In this document: positions 1 to 8,201 of the stretch, piece by piece
How the letters are laid out: each line of letters opens with the position of its first letter
Position numbering within the stretch: the first letter of the stretch is position 1
From: Elusimicrobia bacterium CG03_land_8_20_14_0_80_50_18
Lineage (GTDB): Bacteria; CG03
Direction of reading: 5' to 3'
Assembly (NCBI GenBank): GCA_002780705.1
Contig: PEUP01000036.1
Coordinates: forward strand, 1-19,133
Length of the DNA stretch: 19,133 nt
Notes under the pieces: model-generated
The model's database searches: none
Told to the model about the DNA's origin: nothing
What the model saw: the letters and a program-made list of their open reading frames with translations, nothing else
Position numbers and translations under genes: made by a program

Positions 1-18
1 GTGATTTATGTCACAAAG

Positions 19-876
19 TTATTTCGCGGCGTTTTTTTTGAAAAAACGGACGATATTTTCAGCTTTTGCCGTCGGGACGATATATGAGCCGTTCTCGCCG
101 GGCACACGGGCGCAGAATCCGCCCCCTGAGGCCCTGGCCAGTTCCCACACGGCGACAGTCCCGTCATTTTTCGTTATTTCAATTCTGTGTGACGGAATAA
201 AATCTTTGTCATAAAAATCAGAGGCGCTCATATTCAGACATGCCGAAACAAAGTCATAAAAATCTTTGGGCGACTCTATCTGACTGTCCCAGCCCGATTC
301 ACCTCTTGAAAAGCTGAGGACTTTTTCGCCGCCCTTAACACCCAGAACCGAAACATCCTCTTCCCTGACCGAAGCTATGCGGCGTTTGCGGTAGTATCCC
401 GCCTCCGTCATCAGACGGTCACGCCTCAGACCTCCGGCGAGATATGATTTTGAGTCATTTTCAAAACCCGCGTAAAAATGATTCCTGCCGAAGGCCTGTT
501 TGCCTATCAGAACAGAAACTGATTTTTTGCCGGACAGCGTGATCCTTATCGCGCTTGACGAGCTCAGACCGTTCTCAAAGCGTTTTTCGCTTGACAGCGA
601 CATGACGCTTTCAAATATCAGGTTCCCGGCTTCCGAGGCCAGCGTCCGCGCGCGGCGGGTGTCGGCTGGAAAATTCGTGGATGTGATTATTTCCCATTCG
701 CCGGCTCTTTTGACAAGGCGGATTTTGTCCCCACTTTGAAAATCCTCGAGCTCCAGCGCGCTTATGTTTTTAATTTTCGCGAAAGGCCGGATTCCCGACG
801 GAGTGCTCCGTATAAAATGATGTATGACGGCCGCGAGTATAAGTATGCCGAGCGCCGCGGATAATTTACGGTTCAT
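19..876 (-). CDS. DUF4340-type membrane-anchored protein of a Gld-like ABC operon
   Basis: The 285-residue protein begins with one hydrophobic segment (about residues 7-22) that looks like an uncleaved N-terminal anchor. The rest reads as a soluble domain outside the membrane. It resembles the DUF4340 family: a run on how a side chain or peptide responds to the residue pair 'FPADTRRARTL', then a repeat-like second half. DUF4340 genes commonly follow GldG-like ABC auxiliary proteins, and this one overlaps the stop of the fused permease/GldG gene by 11 bases, so it is the third gene of that operon. Its biochemical role is unknown; it is presumed to be an envelope-facing accessory of the transporter. 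The ATG has no clear ribosome binding site, so translation is probably coupled to the upstream gene. The family call rests on memory of the family and on context, not on a catalytic motif. Confidence 0.75.
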   Translation of the reverse strand: MNRKLSAALGILILAAVIHHFIRSTPSGIRPFAKIKNISALELEDFQSGDKIRLVKRAGEWEIITSTNFPADTRRARTLASEAGNLIFESVMSLSSEKRFENGLSSSSAIRITLSGKKSVSVLIGKQAFGRNHFYAGFENDSKSYLAGGLRRDRLMTEAGYYRKRRIASVREEDVSVLGVKGGEKVLSFSRGESGWDSQIESPKDFYDFVSACLNMSASDFYDKDFIPSHRIEITKNDGTVAVWELARASGGGFCARVPGENGSYIVPTAKAENIVRFFKKNAAK

Positions 877-3043
877 AGACCCGTTTAAAATACTCTCTCT
901 TTAAGGCGCTTTTTCTCCAGACTATCAGCCCCGTGATAAGAAGAACGAGCGGGCTGAAAAAAATATTGACATATTTGAATGCTATCCGGGCGGGGGATGA
1001 TATCTTTTTCAGCGGCCTGAACCGGACACCCTTGCTCCTTATCTCTATCAGGTCCGTCTCCTGAACAAGCCAGTCTATTATGTTGAGGAAAAACAACGCG
1101 TTGGAAGGATCCTCGGCAAGGGACGATTCCAGAAACCTTGAAGTGCCCAGCAGCGCCAGCCTCAGCGGCTCTCTGACCACGGTCAAGCCGAGGACAAAAG
1201 GCCCTCGCGGAGCTTCAACCGGCTGAATGAATTTCTGAAGAGGGTTGAATACGGTTATTGTGTCCATCCATGATTTCGCGGACGAGAAAACAAAGGCCTC
1301 TACGCCTGAAGGGCTGCTTTTGTCAATCTCAAAAGCCGACACATAGGGAAGAACAACCCTTTCCATTTTCGCGCTCATTGTGGCCGGGCTGAAATTCGTG
1401 ATAGCCACAAAGGGCGGATAATTGACAACATTGGAGATGATAAAGTGCCCGCTTTGCTGCTGCACTCCTATTCTCTGGTTCTGCATATCAAGCACCGTCC
1501 CGTCGTAGAGCTTCACACCGTAGGGCTCAAGCAGCGCGGCGAAATCAAATTGTTTCCTTATGCCGTAAAAGCTGTCGGAGGGCACATCCAGCCTGTCTAT
1601 AAAAATGCCCGTCGGGATTTTTTCACTGATTGAGTGAAACCACTTCAGTTCACCCGCATCCGGCGCGTCCGAGGGCGATATCAGAAGAGCCGCCGAAAAA
1701 TCGACGGGGTCCGCGCCCGGACTCAGCTCCTCCATGTCGTAATGCCTGCGGACAAGCGCCTCAAGTTCGGGATTTGAGGAAAAATCGCCGGCGCCGAAAG
1801 CCCTGACCAGGGCTATTTTTTTACGGGCGGGGTCCTGGAGTTTTTTGAATGACGATGTCAGGATATATTCCAGTTCTGATGTGTCTTTAACGTAAGGAAC
1901 GACCTCTTTTCTATCCGCGACGCCGTAATACATGACCAGACCCATATAGCCGTCGCGCACCTCGTATTTATCCGCGGCTATTTTGGTGAACTGTATCGGA
2001 AAAAGCCCGGCCTGGGCCGCCTCTTTCATTATCTCGGGATTGCCCGAGGGATCTTTGAATTCATATTTAATTTTGGCGCGGTTATACGATTTATATTCCT
2101 GCAGGAGATCGGCAAGATAGTTTTTGATGTTCATATACTGCGCGGGAAGGTCGTTGTTAAAATAAGCCTTGATAATAACGGGGTCATCAAAAGCCCTGAC
2201 CGTTTTCTTTGAGGCCATGGAGAGCGAATAAGATTTCGCCGAGGTCATATCTATCCTGAAAAAATAGTATGACGCGAAATAATTGGCCGTGAGCAGTATC
2301 CCGAGCAATATGAATGAATTTGTATTCCTTTTATTTTTGAAAGCCGATATTCTCCATTCGGCTAACACAAGAAAGAGCGCCGCGAAAGAAAAGAAATACA
2401 GCACATCCCTGATGTCAAGGACGCCTTTGGCCGTATTGGCGAGGTGCGTATCGGCCGCGGCGAATGAAAGCGCGCCCTGAAGGAAATCCGGCATGACGGG
2501 CAGAGTCTTGCCTATCATAAAAAAAGCGAAACAGATAACAAAAGAGAGCAGGTATGCCGACACATTCTGCGCCGTGAGCGACGAGGCAAAAAGGCCGGCG
2601 GCCAAATACATCCCCGACAGCATAAAATAGCCGGCGAAAATACCGAAGACATAGCCCCAGTCCATCCGGCCTATAAAAGACAGAGACACAGGATAGACGG
2701 ACATCCCCGCGAGCGCCACAAAGATCACGGCAAGTGAGCCCAGATATTTACCGAGGATAAGCTCTTTCGCATCTATGGGGCTTGTCAAAAGATTTTCAAT
2801 CGTCCCCGAGCGCATTTCATCGGAGATGAGTCTCATGGCGATGGCCGGGACGATGAACACCAGAAGAAGATCCAGATTTGATGTCACGCCCGCAAGCGTC
2901 GCCTCATCTATAAGGAAGATGGACAATGTGAAGAACCAGCCTGTCACAAGCCACAGAACCGTGAGAATGATATAGGCCATGGGGCTGGTGAAATAATCGC
3001 TGAACTCTTTTTTTGCTATCGTGAAAACAGCATCCGTCCTCAT
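866..3043 (-). CDS. Fused ABC-2 permease and GldG-like auxiliary protein (GldF-GldG type)
   Basis: The 725-residue protein joins two parts that are often separate genes. Residues 1-235 are an ABC-2 permease with about six membrane segments (near 22-45, 59-71, 102-122, 131-153, 162-178, 212-229). The GldF-like sequence around 'DEMRSGTIENLLTSPI' lies at 75-90. A seventh membrane segment (242-263) leads into a long extracytoplasmic GldG/ABC_transp_aux-type domain (about 265-690). A last membrane helix near 692-711 is followed by a basic cytoplasmic tail. The start overlaps the ATPase stop as ATGA, which indicates coupled translation. In Flavobacterium, GldA/F/G form an ABC complex linked to gliding. 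The same architecture is widespread in non-gliding bacteria, where the cargo is unknown. I infer an envelope-related exporter and make no claim of gliding. Confidence 0.9.
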   Translation of the reverse strand: MRTDAVFTIAKKEFSDYFTSPMAYIILTVLWLVTGWFFTLSIFLIDEATLAGVTSNLDLLLVFIVPAIAMRLISDEMRSGTIENLLTSPIDAKELILGKYLGSLAVIFVALAGMSVYPVSLSFIGRMDWGYVFGIFAGYFMLSGMYLAAGLFASSLTAQNVSAYLLSFVICFAFFMIGKTLPVMPDFLQGALSFAAADTHLANTAKGVLDIRDVLYFFSFAALFLVLAEWRISAFKNKRNTNSFILLGILLTANYFASYYFFRIDMTSAKSYSLSMASKKTVRAFDDPVIIKAYFNNDLPAQYMNIKNYLADLLQEYKSYNRAKIKYEFKDPSGNPEIMKEAAQAGLFPIQFTKIAADKYEVRDGYMGLVMYYGVADRKEVVPYVKDTSELEYILTSSFKKLQDPARKKIALVRAFGAGDFSSNPELEALVRRHYDMEELSPGADPVDFSAALLISPSDAPDAGELKWFHSISEKIPTGIFIDRLDVPSDSFYGIRKQFDFAALLEPYGVKLYDGTVLDMQNQRIGVQQQSGHFIISNVVNYPPFVAITNFSPATMSAKMERVVLPYVSAFEIDKSSPSGVEAFVFSSAKSWMDTITVFNPLQKFIQPVEAPRGPFVLGLTVVREPLRLALLGTSRFLESSLAEDPSNALFFLNIIDWLVQETDLIEIRSKGVRFRPLKKISSPARIAFKYVNIFFSPLVLLITGLIVWRKSALKREYFKRVYEP

Positions 3044-3963
3044 CGGCTTTCTCCCGGCTCAGACGCTTCCCCTACGCCGTTTTCCGAGGTGAGTGTTTTG
3101 AAAATCTCCTCAAGGCCCTTTTTCCGCGTGTACATTTCCAGCAGCTTCCATTTCCTGGCCGCGCAGAGCGAAAAGACATCTCCGCGAATGTCTCTGCCCT
3201 CGGCGTAAGCTATCTCAATATCCTTTTCTCCGCTTGTGATATTCTCCACGCCCTTTATTTTTCTCAGCTCCTCCAAATTATCCGGCAAGTGTTCAAAGAC
3301 CACGACTATACCCGAAGAAAAGCGGCTCTCTATTTGATCCGCGGGGCTGTCCATGACAAGGACGCCATCTTTCACTATCAGTATCCTGGTTGCCACGGCC
3401 TCGGCTTCCGTAAGAATGTGCGTTGAGATAATCACCGTCTTTTCGCTGCCCAGCTCTTTTATCAGCGCGCGAATCTCCCTTATCTGATTGGGGTCAAGGC
3501 CTATCGTGGGCTCGTCAAGTATGAGTATTTCCGGGTCGTGGACTATGCTCGCGGCAAGCCCCACCCTCTGCCTGTAGCCCTTTGAGAGCTCGCCTATTTT
3601 TTTTGACATCACCCCGTTAAGAGCGCAGTTCTCAACGGCGTTTTTTAAACCCGCGCCGCCTTTGATACCCCTGAGTTTAAGGACATAACGGAGATAATCT
3701 TCTACGAACATCTCCGGATAAAGAGGATTGGACTCAGGCATATACCCTATGAAGCGGCGGCCCTCGGCGGGACCCGCGCCTTTTATCAGCACCTCGCCGG
3801 AACTGGCGGGAAAATAATTTGAGATTATCCTCATCGTCGTGGTTTTTCCGGCGCCGTTGGGGCCGAGGAAAGCGGCGATTTCCCCCTTTGATATCTCAAA
3901 GGAAATACCGTTGAGCGCACGGACACTCCCGTAATCTTTTTTTACATCCCTAAGTTTAATCAT
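3040..3963 (-). CDS. ABC transporter ATP-binding protein, GldA-like
   Basis: A 307-residue ABC ATPase that powers the fused permease encoded directly downstream. Visible motifs are Walker A GPNGAGKTT (34-42), an ABC signature LSKGYRQR (126-133), Walker B ILILDE (146-151), the D-loop sequence GLD and the switch histidine H182. In the Q-loop region the sequence is GYMPES, with a Glu where many ABC ATPases have Gln; GldA/CcmA-like ATPases often carry this GYxPE form. The segment after about residue 215 is the C-terminal extension typical of ABC-2 drug/GldA-type ATPases. There is no ribosome binding site before the ATG. Instead a TTGACA-17 bp-TAAAAT promoter ends five bases upstream, so this is the first gene of a three-gene operon, probably translated from a leaderless message. 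The family is certain; the substrate is not known. Confidence 0.93.
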   Translation of the reverse strand: MIKLRDVKKDYGSVRALNGISFEISKGEIAAFLGPNGAGKTTTMRIISNYFPASSGEVLIKGAGPAEGRRFIGYMPESNPLYPEMFVEDYLRYVLKLRGIKGGAGLKNAVENCALNGVMSKKIGELSKGYRQRVGLAASIVHDPEILILDEPTIGLDPNQIREIRALIKELGSEKTVIISTHILTEAEAVATRILIVKDGVLVMDSPADQIESRFSSGIVVVFEHLPDNLEELRKIKGVENITSGEKDIEIAYAEGRDIRGDVFSLCAARKWKLLEMYTRKKGLEEIFKTLTSENGVGEASEPGESR

Positions 3964-3968
3964 CCGCT

Positions 3969-3997
3969 ATTTTAGAAGTCAGCTACGGGGATGTCAA
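3969..3997 (-). promoter_or_regulatory. Sigma70-type promoter of the GldA-like ABC operon
   Basis: Read on the minus strand, a perfect -35 TTGACA (3997-3992) is followed by 17 bases and a -10 TAAAAT (3974-3969). The -35 lies inside the last codons of the upstream GT2 gene (Leu-Thr) and the -10 lies past its stop. Only five bases separate the -10 from the ATG at 3963, so transcription should start at or next to the initiation codon. No experimental start site is available. Confidence 0.72.
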
Positions 3998-4729
3998 GAA
4001 CTTTTCCGCCATGAGCGGCAGCACACGCGCGAAGACCCACGAATACTCAAAAAGAAGGGGGATAAGCCGCATTTTGGAAGAGCTTTTTTTAAGCGAATAA
4101 TCCATTCGCAGAGGGCATTCCCCTATGACGGCTCCTCCGGAAAGCAAAAGAAACAGAATTTCAAGCTGAGAGCTGAAGCCCCGCGCCCGCATAAGGCCCG
4201 GGATGCCCGCCTTTTTTAAAGCGCCGGCATTGTATGCCCTGAAACCCGATGTCCAGTCGGAAACGGCGCTTCTGTGAAAAACAGCGCTCATGAAAAAAGA
4301 ACCCGCACGGCTTATAAAACTTCTTGCGAAAGACACGCCGCGGCAAAACCCGCCCTTCACAAATCTGGACGCTATAACGGCGCCGCAGCCCGATTCCAGT
4401 TTCTCAATCATGCATCTCACCGTCTCCGGAGGATGGGTGTCGTCACAGTCCATTGTGACGACAATGTCATCCGGCGAGGCATTGGCTCCTATCCACTCAA
4501 AGCCAGTCCTCAGCGCCGCGCCGAGGCCCAGATTGCGCGGATGCCTTATCAGTTCCAGGCTGACATTTAAATTTCCGGAAACTGTCCGGGCATTTTCCGA
4601 TGTGAGGTCAGTTGAGCCGTCATCCACAAGCAGAATAGCGAAACCATTTCCAATTTCTCGTTTTATGCTCGCGAACACGGGCTCAATGGACTCCGCCTCA
4701 TTGTAGGCGGCCAGAAGAAAGTAGAGCAT
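3983..4729 (-). CDS. Glycosyltransferase family 2, dolichyl/polyprenyl-phosphate sugar synthase-like
   Basis: The 248-residue GT-A fold enzyme starts with the GT2 nucleotide-binding strand LLAAYNEAE and has the acidic pair D36-D37 in LLVDDGSTD. The metal-binding DxD is D94-C-D96 within TMDCDDTHPP, a pattern like that of dolichol-phosphate mannose/glucose synthases. No strong C-terminal membrane helices are visible, so it is a soluble or peripheral type. The likely reaction is transfer of a hexose from a nucleotide sugar to a polyprenyl phosphate on the cytoplasmic face. It is the last gene of the long operon, 26 bases after phosphomannomutase, which can supply its sugar phosphate precursor. 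The ribosome binding site is weak. The sugar cannot be read from the sequence. Confidence 0.88.
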   Translation of the reverse strand: MLYFLLAAYNEAESIEPVFASIKREIGNGFAILLVDDGSTDLTSENARTVSGNLNVSLELIRHPRNLGLGAALRTGFEWIGANASPDDIVVTMDCDDTHPPETVRCMIEKLESGCGAVIASRFVKGGFCRGVSFARSFISRAGSFFMSAVFHRSAVSDWTSGFRAYNAGALKKAGIPGLMRARGFSSQLEILFLLLSGGAVIGECPLRMDYSLKKSSSKMRLIPLLFEYSWVFARVLPLMAEKFLTSP

Positions 4730-4755
4730 AGTCGTCCGCTTGAAAAGCTGCCCGC

Positions 4756-6126
4756 TTAATTCCCGCCGGACTGCTCCTTCAGGATAGCGTCAAGGACATC
4801 CATCACTTTCTTTTTGATTCTCTCCACGCCCTCCTGTGTTGAAGCCTCAAAGCGCATGACAAGAACAGGCCCTGTGTTGGAGGCTCGGCAGAGCCCCCAG
4901 CCGTCCTCAAAAATTATCCGCGCGCCGTCTATGGTGATCACCTCATTGCTTTTCTGAAAATGCGAGGACAATCTGGCCACAGCGCTGAACTTGATTTCAT
5001 CGGGGCAGTCCACCCTAATTTCGGGCGTGATGGGATAGGACGGCACATCGTCCAGATACGAAGACAGGCTCTGAGAGCCGGACGCGATGAGCTCGGCCAG
5101 GCGGGCCGCCGTGTAGAGCGCGTCATCGTAACCAAAGTACCTGTCGTTAAAATAGATGTGGCCGCTCATCTCGCCGCCGAAGAGCGCCTTTTCCTCCTGG
5201 ATGCGAGCCTCTATGGGAGAATGCCCCGTTCTGCTCATTATGGCTATGCCTCCGAGTTTCTCTATTGTTTCAGGCAGAGCCTTGGAGCACTTGACCTCAA
5301 AGACGATTTTGCCGCCGGGATTATCCCGCAGGAGCGATTTAGCGAAAAGCGCCATGAGACGGTCGCCCCAGATTATATTCCCTTTCTCGTCTATAACGCC
5401 TATCCTGTCCGCGTCGCCGTCAAAAGCGACGCCGAAATCGGCTTTTTTCTCACGCACCGTCTCAATAATGGCCGAAAGGTTGTCGGTAACCGTAGGGTCG
5501 GGAAAATGATTGGGGAAATTGCCGTCCACCTCCTCAAATATGCTCTTGACCTCAATTCCCATCTCTCTCAGCGCGGGAATGATTATGGCTCCGCCGACAC
5601 CATTGCCGGAATCCACCACTATTTTCAGTTTTCTTTTGATGCTGATATTGTCTTTGATGTATTTTCTGTAGGCGGGCACGATATCGGCCGTTTCCAGCCT
5701 CCCTTTTCCTTCCGGCTTTTCTCCCTCTTGCACCCTTTTAAGCAGGGCTCTTATGTCCTCACCGTAAATTGTCGCCTGATTGAGCGATATTTTCATGCCG
5801 TTATATTCCGCGGGGTTGTGACTGCCCGTTATCATGACGCCCCCGTTCATCTTCATTTCATGGCAGGCGAAATAAAAAACCGGAGAGGCTACCATCCCGA
5901 TGTCAACGACATCAATACCGCAGGATAGAAAAGAATCTGTCAGCTTCCGGGATATCCTCGGAGACGACAGCCGTCCGTCTCTGCCCATGGCTATCTTCTT
6001 CACACCCTCATCCAGGAACATGGCCGAAAGCGCTTCCGCTATTTTCGCCAACGCCTCATCACCCAGGTCGCGGTCGGCTATGCCCCTGATATCGTACTCC
6101 CTGAAAATAAGCTCATTGATATTCAT
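4756..6126 (-). CDS. Phosphomannomutase/phosphoglucomutase
   Basis: A 456-residue alpha-D-phosphohexomutase that interconverts hexose-6-phosphate and hexose-1-phosphate for nucleotide-sugar synthesis. The phosphorylated serine is S102 in TGSHNP (100-105). The Mg-binding loop is D236-G-D-A-D240-R. The sugar-recognition loop GGEMSGH (317-323) is typical of dual mannose/glucose mutases, and the C-terminal phosphate-binding loop RASNTGP is present. Length is normal for the ManB/AlgC group. The start is secure: YDIRG is correctly placed at residues 11-15, the ATG overlaps the preceding stop (ATGA), and a strong Shine-Dalgarno lies upstream. Its position between a membrane glycosyltransferase and a GT2 enzyme points to glycan assembly. 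Mannose versus glucose preference is undetermined. Confidence 0.95.
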   Translation of the reverse strand: MNINELIFREYDIRGIADRDLGDEALAKIAEALSAMFLDEGVKKIAMGRDGRLSSPRISRKLTDSFLSCGIDVVDIGMVASPVFYFACHEMKMNGGVMITGSHNPAEYNGMKISLNQATIYGEDIRALLKRVQEGEKPEGKGRLETADIVPAYRKYIKDNISIKRKLKIVVDSGNGVGGAIIIPALREMGIEVKSIFEEVDGNFPNHFPDPTVTDNLSAIIETVREKKADFGVAFDGDADRIGVIDEKGNIIWGDRLMALFAKSLLRDNPGGKIVFEVKCSKALPETIEKLGGIAIMSRTGHSPIEARIQEEKALFGGEMSGHIYFNDRYFGYDDALYTAARLAELIASGSQSLSSYLDDVPSYPITPEIRVDCPDEIKFSAVARLSSHFQKSNEVITIDGARIIFEDGWGLCRASNTGPVLVMRFEASTQEGVERIKKKVMDVLDAILKEQSGGN

Positions 6127-8201
6127 AAACTTCCTCCTTTTCCTTTCAGCATCTCAAGATAACGGCGGGCCTGGGCGTTCTGCGGATCCGCCCTCAGGCA
6201 GGCTTCAAAACTTGAAATGACTTTAGCCCAATCCTTTTTTTTCCAGTGTATGACACCGCAATTGTAATAGGCCTGAGCGAAAGCGGGGTCTTTTTCCGCT
6301 GACTTCTTATACCAGTCAAGAGCTTCGTCATCTTTCCCCATTTTTTCATAAACCGCTCCCGTGTTATTGTAGTTTCTTGCGAGGGCATTGTCTATCAGCG
6401 GGGCCGTGCGCTTGTCTCTGTATTGTTTAGCCAGCGCGACACTTGAAAAAGCGTAGTATCTGAGAGCGTCCTCATATTCGCCCGACTCGTATGACCCGGC
6501 GGCAAGATTGTAAAGCAGTGAGGGATTATAGGGATCAAAGGCCATGGCTTTACGGAACAATTCGTTCGCCCGCCTGAAATCACCGTCGGCGTAGAATTCC
6601 AGACCTCTGGCGCTGAAAGCTTCGGAATAATCGCCGCAGAGTTCTCGGGCGTAAAAATCCTCATAAAACATTGAGGAGAATTCCCCCGAAAAAAACATGC
6701 TGTTTAGCCCTTCATCGCCGCTTGGAGTATCAAAACCGCGCAGCACCCCCGCGGAACGGGGTTTTAGTTTCCCGTAGAAATCCCTGCCGGCCTCAAAATG
6801 CCTGGTTACAAACACATTGGAATTTAATGAAATGAACTTTTGAAAATACTCGTCACCCACAAGCTCTATCGGCGGAAGGATGAGGCCGGGGCGGCGCAAG
6901 AGCTGTTTTCTGTACCAGGGCGCCCTCATCATACCCTGAGCCGCGAACAGAGAATCTTTTCTTTTGCCGCGGGCGAGGTTCTCATACCAGAGCGAAAACA
7001 GCTGCACATCCTTGCGCAGTATGACGATGGAATCCCGCGGGGCCGAGACAAAAACATTCTCCGCCCAGTCACGCGCGAAAAAATCCTTCCGCCGGTTGAG
7101 TACCCGCTCATTGCTGAACAGGAGCCACAGCGCGCACAGGAGAACCGCCGGGGCTGCGACAAGCGGACGAATTTTTTTCAGCCCGTAGGCGGCAAAAACA
7201 AAAAAACAGGCGAAGGGGATGAGATACGCGGCCTCCACGATGACCAGCGCGTGCTCATTAGCCGGCATCCCCGAAATATAGAGGAAGAAGGGCCCCGTGA
7301 CAAAAAAGAGTATGAACAGCGCCCTTATCAGCAGGTTGTTCTTAAGGCCTTTGACGATGCCGGCTATGCCGGAGATAAAAAGCAGGGGAGTGAATTGAAA
7401 GAAAAGCGCACGGCCGAAGACGGCCAGCTGCGGCAAAAAGGTTTCCCGCAGCGTGTAGAGATCTGATATCTTGTCCAGGCCGTGGCCGTAAGCTTTTCGC
7501 GTAACCGAATATATGAAACGCTCAAGCGTCTCGGGATCGGCCCAGTCTATGGGCGGGTCGGCGAGCGACCTCAGCGGCAGATAAAGAAATACGGAAAGCC
7601 CCGCCGCGAAAAAAAACAGGGACTTGATGTAATCCGCGGGGCGGAAGGGGTGTTTCGTTAAAAAAATAAGCGCAAATGCCGGCACGGCCAGAACAGGGGT
7701 GGGGCGGACACCCATGCTGACCCCCGCGGCGAAGGCGAAAGCAAAGAGTTTTCGCGGATAGGCTTTCATAAAATAAGCGATATAGAAAAGCGCCATCACA
7801 AATAGGAGATCGCTTGAATAGGATTCGCTGACAATGGCCAGCAGCCAGTTCACTTTTGAGAAAATGAATACCATGCAGAGCGCCGCCGCGCTCGCGCCAG
7901 CCATGTCCATACGGAGAAAAAGCAGATAGAAAAGCGCCGCGGCCAGAGCCGCGGAAAAAGCGCTCAGAAGTTTTGTGCGGTATGCGGGATTGCCGGACAC
8001 AAGAAAGGTGTTGAAAAATTTTCCCAGAATGGAGTAAGCGGGATAGCCCGGCGGATGCGCGACGGAGAGAGTGGACGAGACAACAGCAAGCTCACCCGTG
8101 TCCCTGTAGGCGGCAAGCTCGCCGGAGGCGCTGCGCATATAAAAAAGAAACGCGAAGGCCGCGATGAACAGCGCGAACAATATGTTACGCGAGAAGGTCA
8201 T
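6123..8201 (-). CDS. DUF2723 GT-C-type membrane glycosyltransferase with C-terminal TPR repeats
   Basis: The 692-residue protein has an N-terminal membrane segment, then YRDTGEL (32-38) and HPPGYP (49-54). These are hallmark positions of DUF2723, a family resembling protein O-mannosyltransferases (GT-C fold). About ten hydrophobic segments follow to roughly residue 360. A periplasmic region and three to four TPR-like repeats (about 520-685, with NPSLLYNLA, FAQAYYNCGV and NAQARRYLE consensus-like stretches) complete it. The acidic residues D34/E37 near the first loop are the candidate catalytic pair. The inferred job is transfer of a sugar from a polyprenyl-phosphate carrier to a protein or glycan outside the membrane; the TPRs may bind the acceptor. 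The gene overlaps rimO at its start (17 bases) and phosphomannomutase at its end (ATGA). Confidence 0.88.
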   Translation of the reverse strand: MTFSRNILFALFIAAFAFLFYMRSASGELAAYRDTGELAVVSSTLSVAHPPGYPAYSILGKFFNTFLVSGNPAYRTKLLSAFSAALAAALFYLLFLRMDMAGASAAALCMVFIFSKVNWLLAIVSESYSSDLLFVMALFYIAYFMKAYPRKLFAFAFAAGVSMGVRPTPVLAVPAFALIFLTKHPFRPADYIKSLFFFAAGLSVFLYLPLRSLADPPIDWADPETLERFIYSVTRKAYGHGLDKISDLYTLRETFLPQLAVFGRALFFQFTPLLFISGIAGIVKGLKNNLLIRALFILFFVTGPFFLYISGMPANEHALVIVEAAYLIPFACFFVFAAYGLKKIRPLVAAPAVLLCALWLLFSNERVLNRRKDFFARDWAENVFVSAPRDSIVILRKDVQLFSLWYENLARGKRKDSLFAAQGMMRAPWYRKQLLRRPGLILPPIELVGDEYFQKFISLNSNVFVTRHFEAGRDFYGKLKPRSAGVLRGFDTPSGDEGLNSMFFSGEFSSMFYEDFYARELCGDYSEAFSARGLEFYADGDFRRANELFRKAMAFDPYNPSLLYNLAAGSYESGEYEDALRYYAFSSVALAKQYRDKRTAPLIDNALARNYNNTGAVYEKMGKDDEALDWYKKSAEKDPAFAQAYYNCGVIHWKKKDWAKVISSFEACLRADPQNAQARRYLEMLKGKGGSL
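6131..6140 (-). promoter_or_regulatory. Strong ribosome binding site of the phosphomannomutase gene
   Basis: On the minus strand AAAGGAGGAA is followed by GTTT and the ATG, leaving six bases between GGAGG and the start. It lies inside the end of the DUF2723 gene. It shows that this organism uses canonical Shine-Dalgarno pairing, in contrast to the apparent leaderless starts elsewhere in the window. Confidence 0.85.

Noticed and set aside
3040..3963. The Glu in the Q-loop region as a sign of an inactive ATPase.
   Set aside because: The GYxPE form is common in GldA-like ATPases, and all other nucleotide-binding motifs are intact.
4960..5928. A 322-codon open frame on the plus strand.
   Set aside because: It is antisense to phosphomannomutase, which has every active-site motif. 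The translation has no recognisable family, and no promoter or ribosome binding site stands out.
6840..7466. A 208-codon open frame on the plus strand rich in Lys, Glu and Arg.
   Set aside because: It is antisense to the DUF2723 membrane segments; a charged product is what antisense reading of hydrophobic codons in this GC range gives.
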